64,000 nucleotides of DNA. Source: Bacteroidota bacterium (GTDB lineage: Bacteria; Bacteroidota; Bacteroidia; NS11-12g; UBA955). Shown here piece after piece: positions 48,032 to 58,107 of this stretch. Every line of letters starts with the position of its first letter. The stretch's first letter is position 1. Both the position numbers and the translations under genes were made by a program. Location of the stretch: contig SYIL01000004.1 of the NCBI GenBank assembly GCA_005798825.1, positions 124,001 to 188,000 of the forward strand, written 5' to 3'. The notes beneath the pieces were generated by a model that saw only the letters and a list, made by a program, of their open reading frames with translations, was not told the origin of the DNA and did not search any database.

Positions 48032-49260
48032 CCCTTTCTTCTCATTAATTCTTGTTCAATTAATTGGAGCTCGCGTCCCATTTGACCTGACATTCCACTA
48101 TTTTCTTGGGCACGACGGGTGAGGTAGGGAATAACGCCAGAAACAGGCCCATAGGGCACATATTTGCCCACACTATAGCCGCTGTTCGATAGATTGAAAC
48201 TAATATGATCACTCATGCCCAATAATTGTGAAAAATACACACGTTCATCACCGGCCGATATGTGTTTATTCTCCATTAATTGGACTCCCAAAAGATTGCT
48301 TTCGTCGTTGTGGGTCCCAATACAAATACTCACCCGATTCAGTTGCTCCATACAAAGCTTAACCGCAGCGTTATAATCTCGATCAGTAGCTTCTTTATTT
48401 TTGTGGATTGGACTTGCATAGTCCATAGAAATTGCCCTCTCCCGTTCTTTCTCCATATAGGCTCCCCGAACCAACTTGAATCCTAAAAAATGCTGCGTTG
48501 AAAGAATTTGTTGTCGAAGGTATTCTAGACGATCGTGGCGATAGAGCTGAACAGTATTGTATATAATAGCCTTGGAATGGTTGTATTGGGCCATTGCGTT
48601 TTCAGCAAGCAAATCGATGGCTGTTTGAATATAGGATTCTTCGGCATCTACGAACAGACGAACATCATTAGAATATGCCATTGAGCATATGCGGTTAAAT
48701 CTATCCAATCCCAATGCCCAATTTTTTTGATGCGCAGTAAAAATAGCGGAGTCAGAATCGTCCATTGTTTTGGAATGTAAAATACTGTCTTCTAACGATT
48801 CAATTGAAGCAATAGACCCCCTAACAATACACTGGCTCATAAAAACCAATGTTTCAAAAGGCATAATACCCGTAAGCTTGAACACACAAAAAGGAATATT
48901 AGAATTCCCCGATGCCAAGCGAATGGTTCTTTGTATTTCTTCGGCTGTGGCGATAAAAACCACTTCTTCTTCCTCTCCTTCAACTGAATAATCGAGAATT
49001 GTCCCCACGCGGCTTTTGGCAAGGAATTGAATGGTAGTGTTGCATTCCTCAATTGTTTCTCCGCCGCAAAATTGGTTAAATATTGATTGTTTAATCAGGG
49101 ATTTTAAACCCAAGGCTATGACTATTTTTGCCAGCAATGGACCATGTTTTAACAAACTAGAATACCTGAAAGATTTGAACAGCAATCTTGCTTTTGACAA
49201 GTCTCTTTTGCTTTTATGTGCAAAAGCAATACCGGTATTGTTAAAGGATATATCGGGCAT
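48028..49260 (-). CDS. proline dehydrogenase
   Basis: TILDYSVEGEEEEV; LFVDAEESYIQTAID; FKLVRGAYMEKERERA; IGTHNDES. Confidence 0.93.
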   Translation of the reverse strand: MPDISFNNTGIAFAHKSKRDLSKARLLFKSFRYSSLLKHGPLLAKIVIALGLKSLIKQSIFNQFCGGETIEECNTTIQFLAKSRVGTILDYSVEGEEEEVVFIATAEEIQRTIRLASGNSNIPFCVFKLTGIMPFETLVFMSQCIVRGSIASIESLEDSILHSKTMDDSDSAIFTAHQKNWALGLDRFNRICSMAYSNDVRLFVDAEESYIQTAIDLLAENAMAQYNHSKAIIYNTVQLYRHDRLEYLRQQILSTQHFLGFKLVRGAYMEKERERAISMDYASPIHKNKEATDRDYNAAVKLCMEQLNRVSICIGTHNDESNLLGVQLMENKHISAGDERVYFSQLLGMSDHISFNLSNSGYSVGKYVPYGPVSGVIPYLTRRAQENSGMSGQMGRELQLIEQELMRRKG

Positions 49261-49318
49261 TAATAACAGGTACAAAAATAACGAATTTGGGTGGGGATTT
49301 TTTGGATATACAATTTAA

Positions 49319-51079
49319 TTAGGGCAATCTCAAGTGTAAAATTTCAATTGCATTCTTTAAATCAGGAAATTTCTTATTAAGATAATCAAGCTTTTCTTTG
49401 TCTGAATAGGGTTTTCTGCTTTCTAAGACTTTTTCTTCCAAGACAGTCGTGATATTTCGAATGATTTTAGAGGGGTAATGAAAGCGCAATGAACCCATTA
49501 ATGCGGTTCTAATTTCTTCAACAATGTCTTCTTGGTTGGTGGCATTGAGTCGAATAACAAATGACGTATTTACAAGTTCAATTTCTAGATTTTTGAGACA
49601 GGTTGAAATTCTGGGCTTTTGAGATTGACAAAATTCTGCCCATATTGCTTGAATTGGTTTTGCATCTAATTTTTCAGAACCATTGCCTGAAGTAGACAAT
49701 GCATTGTTTGGGGCAATACCATCTTCTAGATTGGGCGATTGAAAATCTAATCTATCAGCACCCATTTCGTGGTCATATTTTTTAGCAGAAGACGCAAGGA
49801 TATCCATTTCCCTTTTTTCTTTAAACTGGCTAAACCCACTGGACTTTGGTTGTACACCGTCTGTCTTGGGCTTTTCTTCAACAATAAAAGGAGCAAGGGT
49901 TGAGGTCGCAGGGATTGGCTTCACATTCGCAGAAGGCTTAAATCCATTGTCTTTGGCAAGCAAATCAGGAGATTGCGGTATTGTTTTTTTTTTAATATCT
50001 TCTAATGAGGGAATATGTTGGATGAAACTATTGAGTTGACTTAATTTCATTAGGCATAGTTCTACAAGTAAACGTGTATTCCTACTCAACTTATATTTTT
50101 CTTCTGTTTCGCAAACAAGGTTTAATCCATTGAGAATAAATGAAAATGACAGTTGTCCTGATTGCTCGACATATTTAGTCTTAAACGTCTCTGAAACATC
50201 CAATAACACCCTTGTTTTCAATTGCTTACTTACGGCCAAATTTCGAAAGTGACATGACAATCCACCCAAAAATGTTGCCCCATCAAACCCCCTACTCACA
50301 CTGTTATCGAAAAGCATCAATGCCTCAGAAATATTTGATTGGCTCAAAAAAGAGGTTAATTCAAAATAGGTGGCGAGATCTACAACACTAAGAATTTCTA
50401 CCGCAGACCCATAGTCAATTCGACCATCTCCAAAGCTCACCAGTTGGTCAAACATGCTTAATGCATCTCGCAATCCACCGTCTGCTTTGCTGGCAATGAG
50501 GTGAAGTGCATCTTCACTGGCTTCTATCTTTTCTTTGGTTGCAATGCCCTTGAGGTGCTCAACCATGTCACTTATTTGAATTCTATTAAAATTAAACACC
50601 TGACAACGACTCAGGATCGTGGGCAAAATTTTATATTTTTCGGTAGTTGCAAGAATAAAAATTGCATAGGCGGGGGGTTCTTCTAATGTTTTTAAAAACG
50701 CATTGAATGCCTGGGCAGAGAGCATGTGCACTTCGTCAATAATATACACCTTATATTTGCCAATTTGGGGCGGAATACGAACCTGATCAATGAGATGACG
50801 AATATCTTCAACTGAATTATTACTGGCTGCATCGAGTTCAAAGATGTTGAATGCGTAGTCTTGGTTCACATCTCCTCCATCTTTGGCATTGATCACCTTT
50901 GCCAAAATACGAGCGCATGTAGTCTTTCCAACTCCTCGTGGACCGGTAAAAAGAAACGCTTGTGCCAGTTTATTGCTGTTAATTTCATGCAACAAAGTTT
51001 CAGTCACCTGACGCTGTCCAACCACATCTTCAAATGCAGTGGGTCGATACTTTCTGGCTGAAATAATAAACTGATCCAT
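49319..51079 (-). CDS. dnaX: DNA polymerase III subunit gamma/tau
   Basis: SARKYRPTAFEDVVGQRQVTETLLHEI; FLFTGPRGVGKTTCARILAK; YIIDEVHMLSAQAFNAFLKTLEEPP. Confidence 0.98.
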   Translation of the reverse strand: MDQFIISARKYRPTAFEDVVGQRQVTETLLHEINSNKLAQAFLFTGPRGVGKTTCARILAKVINAKDGGDVNQDYAFNIFELDAASNNSVEDIRHLIDQVRIPPQIGKYKVYIIDEVHMLSAQAFNAFLKTLEEPPAYAIFILATTEKYKILPTILSRCQVFNFNRIQISDMVEHLKGIATKEKIEASEDALHLIASKADGGLRDALSMFDQLVSFGDGRIDYGSAVEILSVVDLATYFELTSFLSQSNISEALMLFDNSVSRGFDGATFLGGLSCHFRNLAVSKQLKTRVLLDVSETFKTKYVEQSGQLSFSFILNGLNLVCETEEKYKLSRNTRLLVELCLMKLSQLNSFIQHIPSLEDIKKKTIPQSPDLLAKDNGFKPSANVKPIPATSTLAPFIVEEKPKTDGVQPKSSGFSQFKEKREMDILASSAKKYDHEMGADRLDFQSPNLEDGIAPNNALSTSGNGSEKLDAKPIQAIWAEFCQSQKPRISTCLKNLEIELVNTSFVIRLNATNQEDIVEEIRTALMGSLRFHYPSKIIRNITTVLEEKVLESRKPYSDKEKLDYLNKKFPDLKNAIEILHLRLP

Positions 51080-51087
51080 TGTTTACA

Positions 51088-51120
51088 CAAATTTAACCCG
51101 AATATACCCATCTTCCCAAA
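51088..51120 (-). promoter_or_regulatory. dnaX promoter, TTTG-N21-TAAATTTG
   Basis: Both Bacteroidota -33 (TTTG, 51120-51117) and -7 (TAAATTTG, 51095-51088) elements match; start codon at 51079. Confidence 0.65.
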
Positions 51121-51189
51121 TGCTGTAACAAACAAAAAACCCACAAATGATCGGTAGATTGTGTAAATTGCACTTCAATACCCTTGACC

Positions 51190-51714
51190 ATGAAAATCGG
51201 AGAAAAATTACAACACTTTGAACTCGAAAATACACGTGGTTATCGGGTAAATACCTATGATTTTGCCGACAAAAGCGCTTTGTTAATTGTTGTAACTTGT
51301 AATCACTGCCCCTATGCGCAAGCTTATTGGCCCAGAGTTATTGACCTCGCAAGACGATATGAAGAAGACAATTTGGGAGTTATCGCAATCAATGGAAACA
51401 ATATTCTCATTCAACCGCAAGATAGCCCGGAAGATATGACTCGATTGGTGAAGCAATTCAAAATGCCGTTTTCTTATTTACACGACGAAGAACAAACAAT
51501 ATTGCGTCGATTGGGTGCCACCAAAACACCCGAAGTTTTCTTATTTAACGCCCGCAGAGAATTGGTCTATACAGGAGCCATTGACGATTGTTGGGATAAT
51601 CCAAGTGCTGTTACCCAAGTGTATTTAGAAGATGCGATAGAATTTTCTCTCGATGGGCTCGTAATAGACTATCCCCAAACAGACGCAATTGGCTCTGGTA
51701 TCAAATGGTTATAA
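51190..51714 (+). CDS. thioredoxin-like/AhpC-TSA family protein
   Basis: VVTCNHCPYAQAYWPRV; GATKTPEVFLFNARRELVYTGAIDD. Confidence 0.92.
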   Translation: MKIGEKLQHFELENTRGYRVNTYDFADKSALLIVVTCNHCPYAQAYWPRVIDLARRYEEDNLGVIAINGNNILIQPQDSPEDMTRLVKQFKMPFSYLHDEEQTILRRLGATKTPEVFLFNARRELVYTGAIDDCWDNPSAVTQVYLEDAIEFSLDGLVIDYPQTDAIGSGIKWL

Positions 51715-51718
51715 ATCC

Positions 51719-52522
51719 ATGAATAAGGTTGTATTAATCACAGGTGCTTCAAGTGGCATCGGCAAGGCTTTGGCTATTCATGCAGCTAAAAATGGTTTTT
51801 CTTTGGGGATCATGGCTAGATCTATGGAAATGTTAGAGGCTTCTGCTTCGATTTGTCAATCTTTCGGTGTTGACGTGTGTTATGTTCAAGGAGATGTTTC
51901 AATTCATGATGATTGTGAACGATTTGTGTCTAACTGCGTGGATCGTTTTGGCCGCATAGACATTCTTATTAACAATGCCGGAATTAGCATGAGGGGTATT
52001 TTTGCGCATACCGAAATCTCCGTGTTGTCTAAATTAATGGATACGAATTTTTGGGGTACTGTTTATTGTACCAAGCATGCACTCCCCTATTTAATTCAAG
52101 CCAAAGGGACAGTTGTGGGCATTTCTTCCATTGCTGGTTTCAAGGGACTCCCTGCAAGGACTGGATATAGTGCCAGCAAATTTGCCATGCAAGGATTTTT
52201 GGAGGGGCTGCGGTGTGAGAACCTAAAAACCGGATTGCATGTTTTGATTGTATGTCCAGGCTATACAGAAAGCAATATCCGAAATACAGCCCTTAATTCG
52301 AAAGGCACTCCTCAAAACGAAACTCCTTTAGATGAAACAAAATTGATGTCAGCCCAAGCGGTAGCTGAGGCGACCTGGAAAGCAATCCATCACAAAAAAT
52401 TATACCTTGTCTTAACCTTGCAAGGGAAATTGGCTGTAATAATCAATAAATTTTTCCCGAAACTTGCAGATTTACTGACGTATAATACCATTAAAAAAGA
52501 ACCCAATTCGCCATTTAAATAA
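51719..52522 (+). CDS. SDR family oxidoreductase
   Basis: VVLITGASSGIGKALA; DILINNAGISMRG; GYSASKFAMQGFLEGLR. Confidence 0.95.
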   Translation: MNKVVLITGASSGIGKALAIHAAKNGFSLGIMARSMEMLEASASICQSFGVDVCYVQGDVSIHDDCERFVSNCVDRFGRIDILINNAGISMRGIFAHTEISVLSKLMDTNFWGTVYCTKHALPYLIQAKGTVVGISSIAGFKGLPARTGYSASKFAMQGFLEGLRCENLKTGLHVLIVCPGYTESNIRNTALNSKGTPQNETPLDETKLMSAQAVAEATWKAIHHKKLYLVLTLQGKLAVIINKFFPKLADLLTYNTIKKEPNSPFK

Positions 52523-52529
52523 TTTTTGA

Positions 52530-52554
52530 ATGCCTTGTAGTATAACAAGTGCAT
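52530..52554. terminator. hairpin between convergent SDR and glycosyltransferase genes
   Basis: ATGCCTTGT-AGTATA-ACAAGTGCAT with one bulge, followed by TTTT. Confidence 0.4.
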
Positions 52555-52566
52555 TTTGGGAGATTA

Positions 52567-53778
52567 TTAAGAATTCAAATATGCCTGCATTAAACTGTTG
52601 GCAATGGTTTTAGAATCTATTTTATCGAGAATAGTGCTTACTTTTTGGCGTTGCCTTACTTGTTCATCGAGCAAGGTAATCTGCATCATTGCTGCTGCAA
52701 TTTCATGGATATGGTTGGGATGAAAATAAACCGGTATATCCTGTGCAATTTCAATAAATATTGGAATGCGAGAAACCGCCATTGGCAAACGAGCAACAGC
52801 AGCCTCAGCCAAAGGTATTCCAAACCCTTCACTGATGCTGGGATACACAAATCCTGACGCGCCCAACACGATTGTAAGAAGCTCAGCGTGGCCTGCGTTT
52901 ACAATTATTTGGATTCGCTTTTCTAAATGCAACTTTGCTATTTGTTGCTCGATTTGAGGCAGCATTGGACCATCAATCCCCAATAAAATCAAATTCCAAT
53001 CCATTTGCTTTTGAATGAGGGAAAATGCCTCTACCAATGCCAAATGATTCTTTCTTTCGGTAAAGCTGCTTTGGTAGACAAAATAGTCTGTTGAAACTGG
53101 TTTTACCGTAAAATTTGCGTTTACATCAGCACCCGATTCTACCATTGATAATATGGGTTCCTTGGGCGATGTGGGGTATTCAATTGCGTAAAAATTTGGG
53201 TGAACGGGTTGATATACTATCGAGTTTTTACCCAAAAAATAGGAATAGTGTTTCTCTACAGCCAACTTCGTTTGCTCACTGGCAAATACTATCAAATCGG
53301 AATTTTTAAGGGCTTTCTGGGTTTTCCAATGGTATATAATTCGATCAACAAAAGGGTAATATCCGGGAAATTCTTTGAATATAACATCGTGTATAGTGCA
53401 AATACTTCGAACCTCTGGGGGCAGATCTAAGGGGATTTCATTCGATAATCCATGAAATACGTCCACTGCGTCCTTCCCTGCCATTGCACCCATTCCCCAA
53501 GTTCTCCACCAAGGCTGAAGTTTTTGTATCGCCTTCAGACAAAGAAATATAGGTGAAATGGACTTGGGGAGAATTGCAAGGCGGATTTTTACACACGATA
53601 TATCCAAAAAATTCAGTGCTTCGGGATGTGCATTGTCTTTTGTAGGCATTTTCTCCACATACAAAAAATATTCATTTTCAGGGAAAAACCGAATCAATGA
53701 ACCGAGGACTGCACGTGAATAATTCCCCAACCCAGAGGTATTGAAAAACAATCGCTTGGCATCAAATCCTATTTTCAT
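52567..53778 (-). CDS. glycosyltransferase family 1/4 (GT-B)
   Basis: IGFDAKRLFFNTSGLGNYSRAVLGSL; YQSSFTERKNHLALVEAFSLI; GFVYPSISEGFGIPLAEAAVARLPMAVSRI. Confidence 0.94.
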   Translation of the reverse strand: MKIGFDAKRLFFNTSGLGNYSRAVLGSLIRFFPENEYFLYVEKMPTKDNAHPEALNFLDISCVKIRLAILPKSISPIFLCLKAIQKLQPWWRTWGMGAMAGKDAVDVFHGLSNEIPLDLPPEVRSICTIHDVIFKEFPGYYPFVDRIIYHWKTQKALKNSDLIVFASEQTKLAVEKHYSYFLGKNSIVYQPVHPNFYAIEYPTSPKEPILSMVESGADVNANFTVKPVSTDYFVYQSSFTERKNHLALVEAFSLIQKQMDWNLILLGIDGPMLPQIEQQIAKLHLEKRIQIIVNAGHAELLTIVLGASGFVYPSISEGFGIPLAEAAVARLPMAVSRIPIFIEIAQDIPVYFHPNHIHEIAAAMMQITLLDEQVRQRQKVSTILDKIDSKTIANSLMQAYLNS

Positions 53779-53851
53779 TTGGCTTATATCACAGTTTTTT
53801 CCGTAGTATCCAGTACATACATTTACAACGATTAAATTTTGTAACTACCTA

Positions 53852-54670
53852 TCAGACAGATACTTTATAGTCTCTTAGTGCATCATTTAATGAAGTTTTT
53901 AGATCAGTACTGGGCTTGCGTTGTCCGATAATAAGCGCTGCAGGAACATAAAACTCACCTCCTGCAAATTGCTTTTTGATATTGCCTGGAATCACGACAC
54001 TCCTCGGCGGTATATATCCATTTTGACCAACAATACCTGTTTGAACATCAATCACTTTTGTGCTCATGGTTAAGGTAAGTCCAGCGCCTAATACAGACTC
54101 AGTTCCAACCCTAAAGCCTTCGACAACAATACACCGACTGCCAACAAAACAAGCATCTTCAATTATGACCGGGGCGGATTGAATCGGTTCAAGTACACCC
54201 CCAATACCTACCCCACCACTGAGATGTACGTTTTTGCCAATTTGTGCACAACTACCCACAGTTGCCCAAGTATCTATCATAGAGCCACTGTCAATGTATG
54301 CGCCAATATTTACATAAGATGGCATCATAATTACTCCGGGTGCAATAAACGCACCATGGCGAGCCACGCCATGAGGAACGACACGAACCCCCAATGCGGC
54401 ATAATTTTTTTTCAAAGGCATTTTGTCATAAAATTCCATAGGACCCGCATTGGAAGTCTCCATTGTACGGGTTGGGAAATACAGTATTACGGCTTTTTTT
54501 ATCCAGTCATTTGTTTGCCAATCGCCATTTTCCATTGGTTCTGCCACCCTAATCCTGCCCTTATCAAGTTCTTCTATAACAGATTCGATGGCTTGGATGG
54601 TAGCAGCGTCATTTAACAAGACCCTATTCTCCCAGGCAGATTCTATGATTGATTGTATGGTACTCATCTG
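53852..54670 (-). CDS. dapD: 2,3,4,5-tetrahydropyridine-2,6-dicarboxylate N-succinyltransferase
   Basis: VRVVPHGVARHGAFIAPGVIMMPSYVNIGAYIDSGSMIDTWATVGSCAQIGKNVHLSGGVGIGGVLEP. Confidence 0.98.
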   Translation of the reverse strand, partial: QMSTIQSIIESAWENRVLLNDAATIQAIESVIEELDKGRIRVAEPMENGDWQTNDWIKKAVILYFPTRTMETSNAGPMEFYDKMPLKKNYAALGVRVVPHGVARHGAFIAPGVIMMPSYVNIGAYIDSGSMIDTWATVGSCAQIGKNVHLSGGVGIGGVLEPIQSAPVIIEDACFVGSRCIVVEGFRVGTESVLGAGLTLTMSTKVIDVQTGIVGQNGYIPPRSVVIPGNIKKQFAGGEFYVPAALIIGQRKPSTDLKTSLNDALRDYKVSV

Positions 54671-54716
54671 ATAAATTTTCAGCAAATTTGCATTAGAAAC
54701 TTCTTAAACCCTATTA

Positions 54717-57092
54717 ATGAAACGCATTTCTATCATCATTGTCTATATATCAGCAATTGTTTTGTCAACAAACCTATTTTCTCAATCGAATGGTAAGGAC
54801 AAAATAGTTGAAGTTATTCCGTCAACAGCCAAAATTAAACTTAAAATTGAAGACTGTTTTAGTCCTAAAAACTATCCCCAAAGTCCAAAAATGGTTTCTT
54901 GGATTAAAGGAACCAATGAAGTAAGCTTTTTGGAATCCGGAATTTTATATGCCGAAAATGCAAGTAATTTAAGCAAAAGAACGCTGATTTCTTCCGACTC
55001 ATTTATAAAATTTGTTCGCAATACAATTTTATCAAATACAGGCCAGTCCGTAATATTAACAAGTATTCCCCCCATCAATTGGACCTCCCCGTCTTCTGGG
55101 TGGTTTCAAGTCGACAATTGTATTTTAACGATCGATCTCAGTTTGGCACCTGCTGTAAATCCCACAAATGCTGTTATAATTTTCAACTACAAGCTATTCT
55201 CAAAAGACGCCAGTCCAGTTGCAACAGAGTTCAACGAAAATGGTTCCATGGCCGCCATTGTGGCCAATAATAATATTTATCTATCCAGTGCAAATCAACA
55301 AAATCAAAGCAAAGCCCTTTCCTCCAATCTCGGAGAAAAAAAAATCATCAACTTTGAACAAGTTACCCATGATGGAAGCGAAGGCATAGTATACGGCCAA
55401 ACTGTTCATCGCAATGAATTTGGCATAAACAAAGGTCTATTTTGGTCGCCGAAATCAGACAAATTGGCCTTTTACCGCATGGATGAGCGCCGCGTTCATA
55501 ATTATCCGATGTTTGGTATACAAGACCGACCAGCCACTCCAAGCGCTATCAAATACCCAATGGCAGGAGACAGCAGCCACACAGTTACTGTTGGCGTTTA
55601 TCACTTGCTTTCACACCATGTTGTGTATTTAAATACCCAGGGCGACTATGACCAATATTTAACCAATATTACTTGGACGCCAGATGGCAATTATATTTAT
55701 ATAAGCTGGGTCAATCGCGACCAGAATACGATGGAATTGAGGAAATATGATGCTATTTCTGGTTCTTTAATAGGCATTGATTATCGTTTGATTCATCCTA
55801 AATATGTAGAACCCGAATCGGGTCCTCTATTTATTCCCGGATCAAATACCGATTTTTGCTTGCAAAGTGAAGCCGACGGATACAACCATCTATATCTATT
55901 CACTTTTTCGAAGGGAAAGCCACGTATCAAACAACTAACACATGGCGATTGGGAAATTACAGAAGTGTTGGGATTTACGAAAGATGGTAAACATATAATT
56001 TTTGAAAGTACCGGTTCTTCTCCCCTAGAGCGACAATTATATTCTTTAAATTGGCAAGCCGTCAGGTTCCCCCAAAAAAATCGTTTACCCGGTGCGGGCT
56101 TGAATTCTTTGATGCAAAATTATACGGTTCGCTTGAGCCATTCGGTGGGCACAAACAAGGGATTCTTAAATTCTTTTTCCGATATGCTTTTGGTATACTT
56201 ATCCAATTCCAACACCCCCAAAGAGGTTTTTTTTATAGACCTAAAAACAGCAATGGTTTCACAGGGCACAGCTCCGGTTGTAAATAAAAATTTCTTTTCA
56301 TCGCCAAATCCCATTCAGAATTTTGCGTTGGGAAAAGTTGAAATAGGCAAGCGATTGGTAAATGGCATAGACCAATACCACCGTATTTTTTTCCCCTTCG
56401 ACTTCGACCCGAATAAAAAATATCCTGTAGTGGTTTATGTATACGGGGGGCCACATGCCCAGATGATTACAGAATCTTGGCTTGGCGGTGGAAACCTTTG
56501 GATGCATTATATGGCCCAACAAGGATATATCGTATACACCCAAGACAATCGAGGTTCTTCGCATAGGGGTTTGGCTTTTGAAAATGTCATTCACAGGCAA
56601 TTGGGCACATTAGAAATGGCCGACCAATTGGATGGTTTACAATGGTTAAAATCGCAAGTTTGGTGTGATTCTTCCCGCATTGGTATTCATGGTTGGAGCT
56701 ATGGTGGATTTATGACAACCAGTTTAATGACGCGCACACCCGGAAAATACAAAGTGGGTGTAGCAGGTGGTCCAGTAATAGATTGGAACTTTTATGAAAT
56801 CATGTACACAGAAAGATATATGGATCGGCCCATTGAAAATTCTGAAGGCTACAAGACCAATAGTTTATTACAATACGCCAGTAAGTTAGAAGGCCGTTTG
56901 TTGATGATCCATGGAGCCGATGACGATGTAGTGGTTTGGCAAAACAGTTTAATGTTCGTTGACAAAGCGGTGAAAGCCCGAAATGTTAATTTAGATTATT
57001 TTGTATACCCTGGTCACAAACACAATGTATCAGGTCCTGACAGGGTTCATCTGTATAAAAAAATCAGTCAATATTTCTTCGACTTCTTGTAG
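54717..57092 (+). CDS. S9 family peptidase (dipeptidyl-peptidase IV)
   Basis: WSPKSDKLAFYRMDERRV; GIHGWSYGGFMTTSLM; IHGADDDVVVWQNSLMF; GHKHNVSG catalytic triad regions. Confidence 0.96.
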   Translation: MKRISIIIVYISAIVLSTNLFSQSNGKDKIVEVIPSTAKIKLKIEDCFSPKNYPQSPKMVSWIKGTNEVSFLESGILYAENASNLSKRTLISSDSFIKFVRNTILSNTGQSVILTSIPPINWTSPSSGWFQVDNCILTIDLSLAPAVNPTNAVIIFNYKLFSKDASPVATEFNENGSMAAIVANNNIYLSSANQQNQSKALSSNLGEKKIINFEQVTHDGSEGIVYGQTVHRNEFGINKGLFWSPKSDKLAFYRMDERRVHNYPMFGIQDRPATPSAIKYPMAGDSSHTVTVGVYHLLSHHVVYLNTQGDYDQYLTNITWTPDGNYIYISWVNRDQNTMELRKYDAISGSLIGIDYRLIHPKYVEPESGPLFIPGSNTDFCLQSEADGYNHLYLFTFSKGKPRIKQLTHGDWEITEVLGFTKDGKHIIFESTGSSPLERQLYSLNWQAVRFPQKNRLPGAGLNSLMQNYTVRLSHSVGTNKGFLNSFSDMLLVYLSNSNTPKEVFFIDLKTAMVSQGTAPVVNKNFFSSPNPIQNFALGKVEIGKRLVNGIDQYHRIFFPFDFDPNKKYPVVVYVYGGPHAQMITESWLGGGNLWMHYMAQQGYIVYTQDNRGSSHRGLAFENVIHRQLGTLEMADQLDGLQWLKSQVWCDSSRIGIHGWSYGGFMTTSLMTRTPGKYKVGVAGGPVIDWNFYEIMYTERYMDRPIENSEGYKTNSLLQYASKLEGRLLMIHGADDDVVVWQNSLMFVDKAVKARNVNLDYFVYPGHKHNVSGPDRVHLYKKISQYFFDFL

Positions 57093-57100
57093 TAAATTTG
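57093..57100 (+). promoter_or_regulatory. TAnnTTTG -7 element (TAAATTTG) upstream of HMG-CoA lyase
   Basis: Match 35 nt before ATG; no clear -33. Confidence 0.3.
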
Positions 57101-57135
57101 GGCGTATTGGAACAATATAAATTCAGTGATGCGTC

Positions 57136-58011
57136 ATGACCAAATTAACCCGGCTTACCTTGGTTGAATGTCCGCGTGATGCCATGCAAGGCATTAAGAC
57201 ACTCATTCCTACCCAAACCAAAATAGATTATCTAACGCACTTGCTGGGTCTTGGATTCGATGTATTGGATTGTGGGAGTTTTGTTAATCCAGAATCAATT
57301 CCCCAAATGGCAGATACGGCTGAAGTAATCCAAGCAATCAGTAAAGTTCAAAGCACGACAAAACTATTGGTCATCGTGGCCAATGAACGCGGAGCCATGA
57401 CAGCTTTGGCTTTTCCGAAAATTCAATACTTGGGGTTTCCCTTTTCATTGAGTGAAACCTTCCAAAGAAAAAATACAAATTCTAGTCGAAGTGAGGCTTT
57501 TAGGCGCCTGGGAAAAATTCAAACCATTGCGGAAGAATCAGGGAAAGAAGTAGTCGCATATTTAAGCATGGCTTTTGGAAACCCATACAAAGATCCTTGG
57601 AACGCAGAAGAAGTTACCGGATGGGCCGAAAAAATTGCATCCTTGGGTATTCGGACAATCAGTTTAGCCGACACGCTTGGACATGCCGATCCAGAAACTG
57701 TATCCTATTTGTTTGAACACATTCAACTGCGATTGCCTGATATCGAAATCGGTGTGCATTTACATGCAAAAGTTGGTGAATGGCTGCCCAAAGTAAATGC
57801 AGCATACAATAGCGGTTGTAGACGCTTTGATGGAGCTTTAGGAGGATTTGGGGGTTGTCCATTGGCCAAAGACGAGCTCATAGGCAATTTGCCAAGCGAA
57901 GGGGTATTTAATTGGTTATTAGACAGAAATACCTCGAATCTTACAATCAATATCAATTGGGAAGAATGCCGCCTATTGGCATTGAAAACTTACCAAGGGA
58001 TAGGTATATGA
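57136..58011 (+). CDS. hydroxymethylglutaryl-CoA lyase
   Basis: LTLVECPRDAMQGIKTLIPTQTKIDYLTHLLGLGFDVLDCGSFVNPE; GGFGGCPLAKDELIGNLPSE. Confidence 0.93.
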   Translation: MTKLTRLTLVECPRDAMQGIKTLIPTQTKIDYLTHLLGLGFDVLDCGSFVNPESIPQMADTAEVIQAISKVQSTTKLLVIVANERGAMTALAFPKIQYLGFPFSLSETFQRKNTNSSRSEAFRRLGKIQTIAEESGKEVVAYLSMAFGNPYKDPWNAEEVTGWAEKIASLGIRTISLADTLGHADPETVSYLFEHIQLRLPDIEIGVHLHAKVGEWLPKVNAAYNSGCRRFDGALGGFGGCPLAKDELIGNLPSEGVFNWLLDRNTSNLTININWEECRLLALKTYQGIGI

Positions 58012-58107
58012 TTTGTTAAAAACACAAAATTCGAATCCTATTTAGCCCATATTTTGGGCCTCAAATAAATTTAAAATAGCACGAATAAGGCGGATGTTGG
58101 TGTTTGA

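Noticed and set aside
54179-54616. 145-aa plus-strand ORF
   Set aside because: Antisense shadow of dapD; no recognisable domain.
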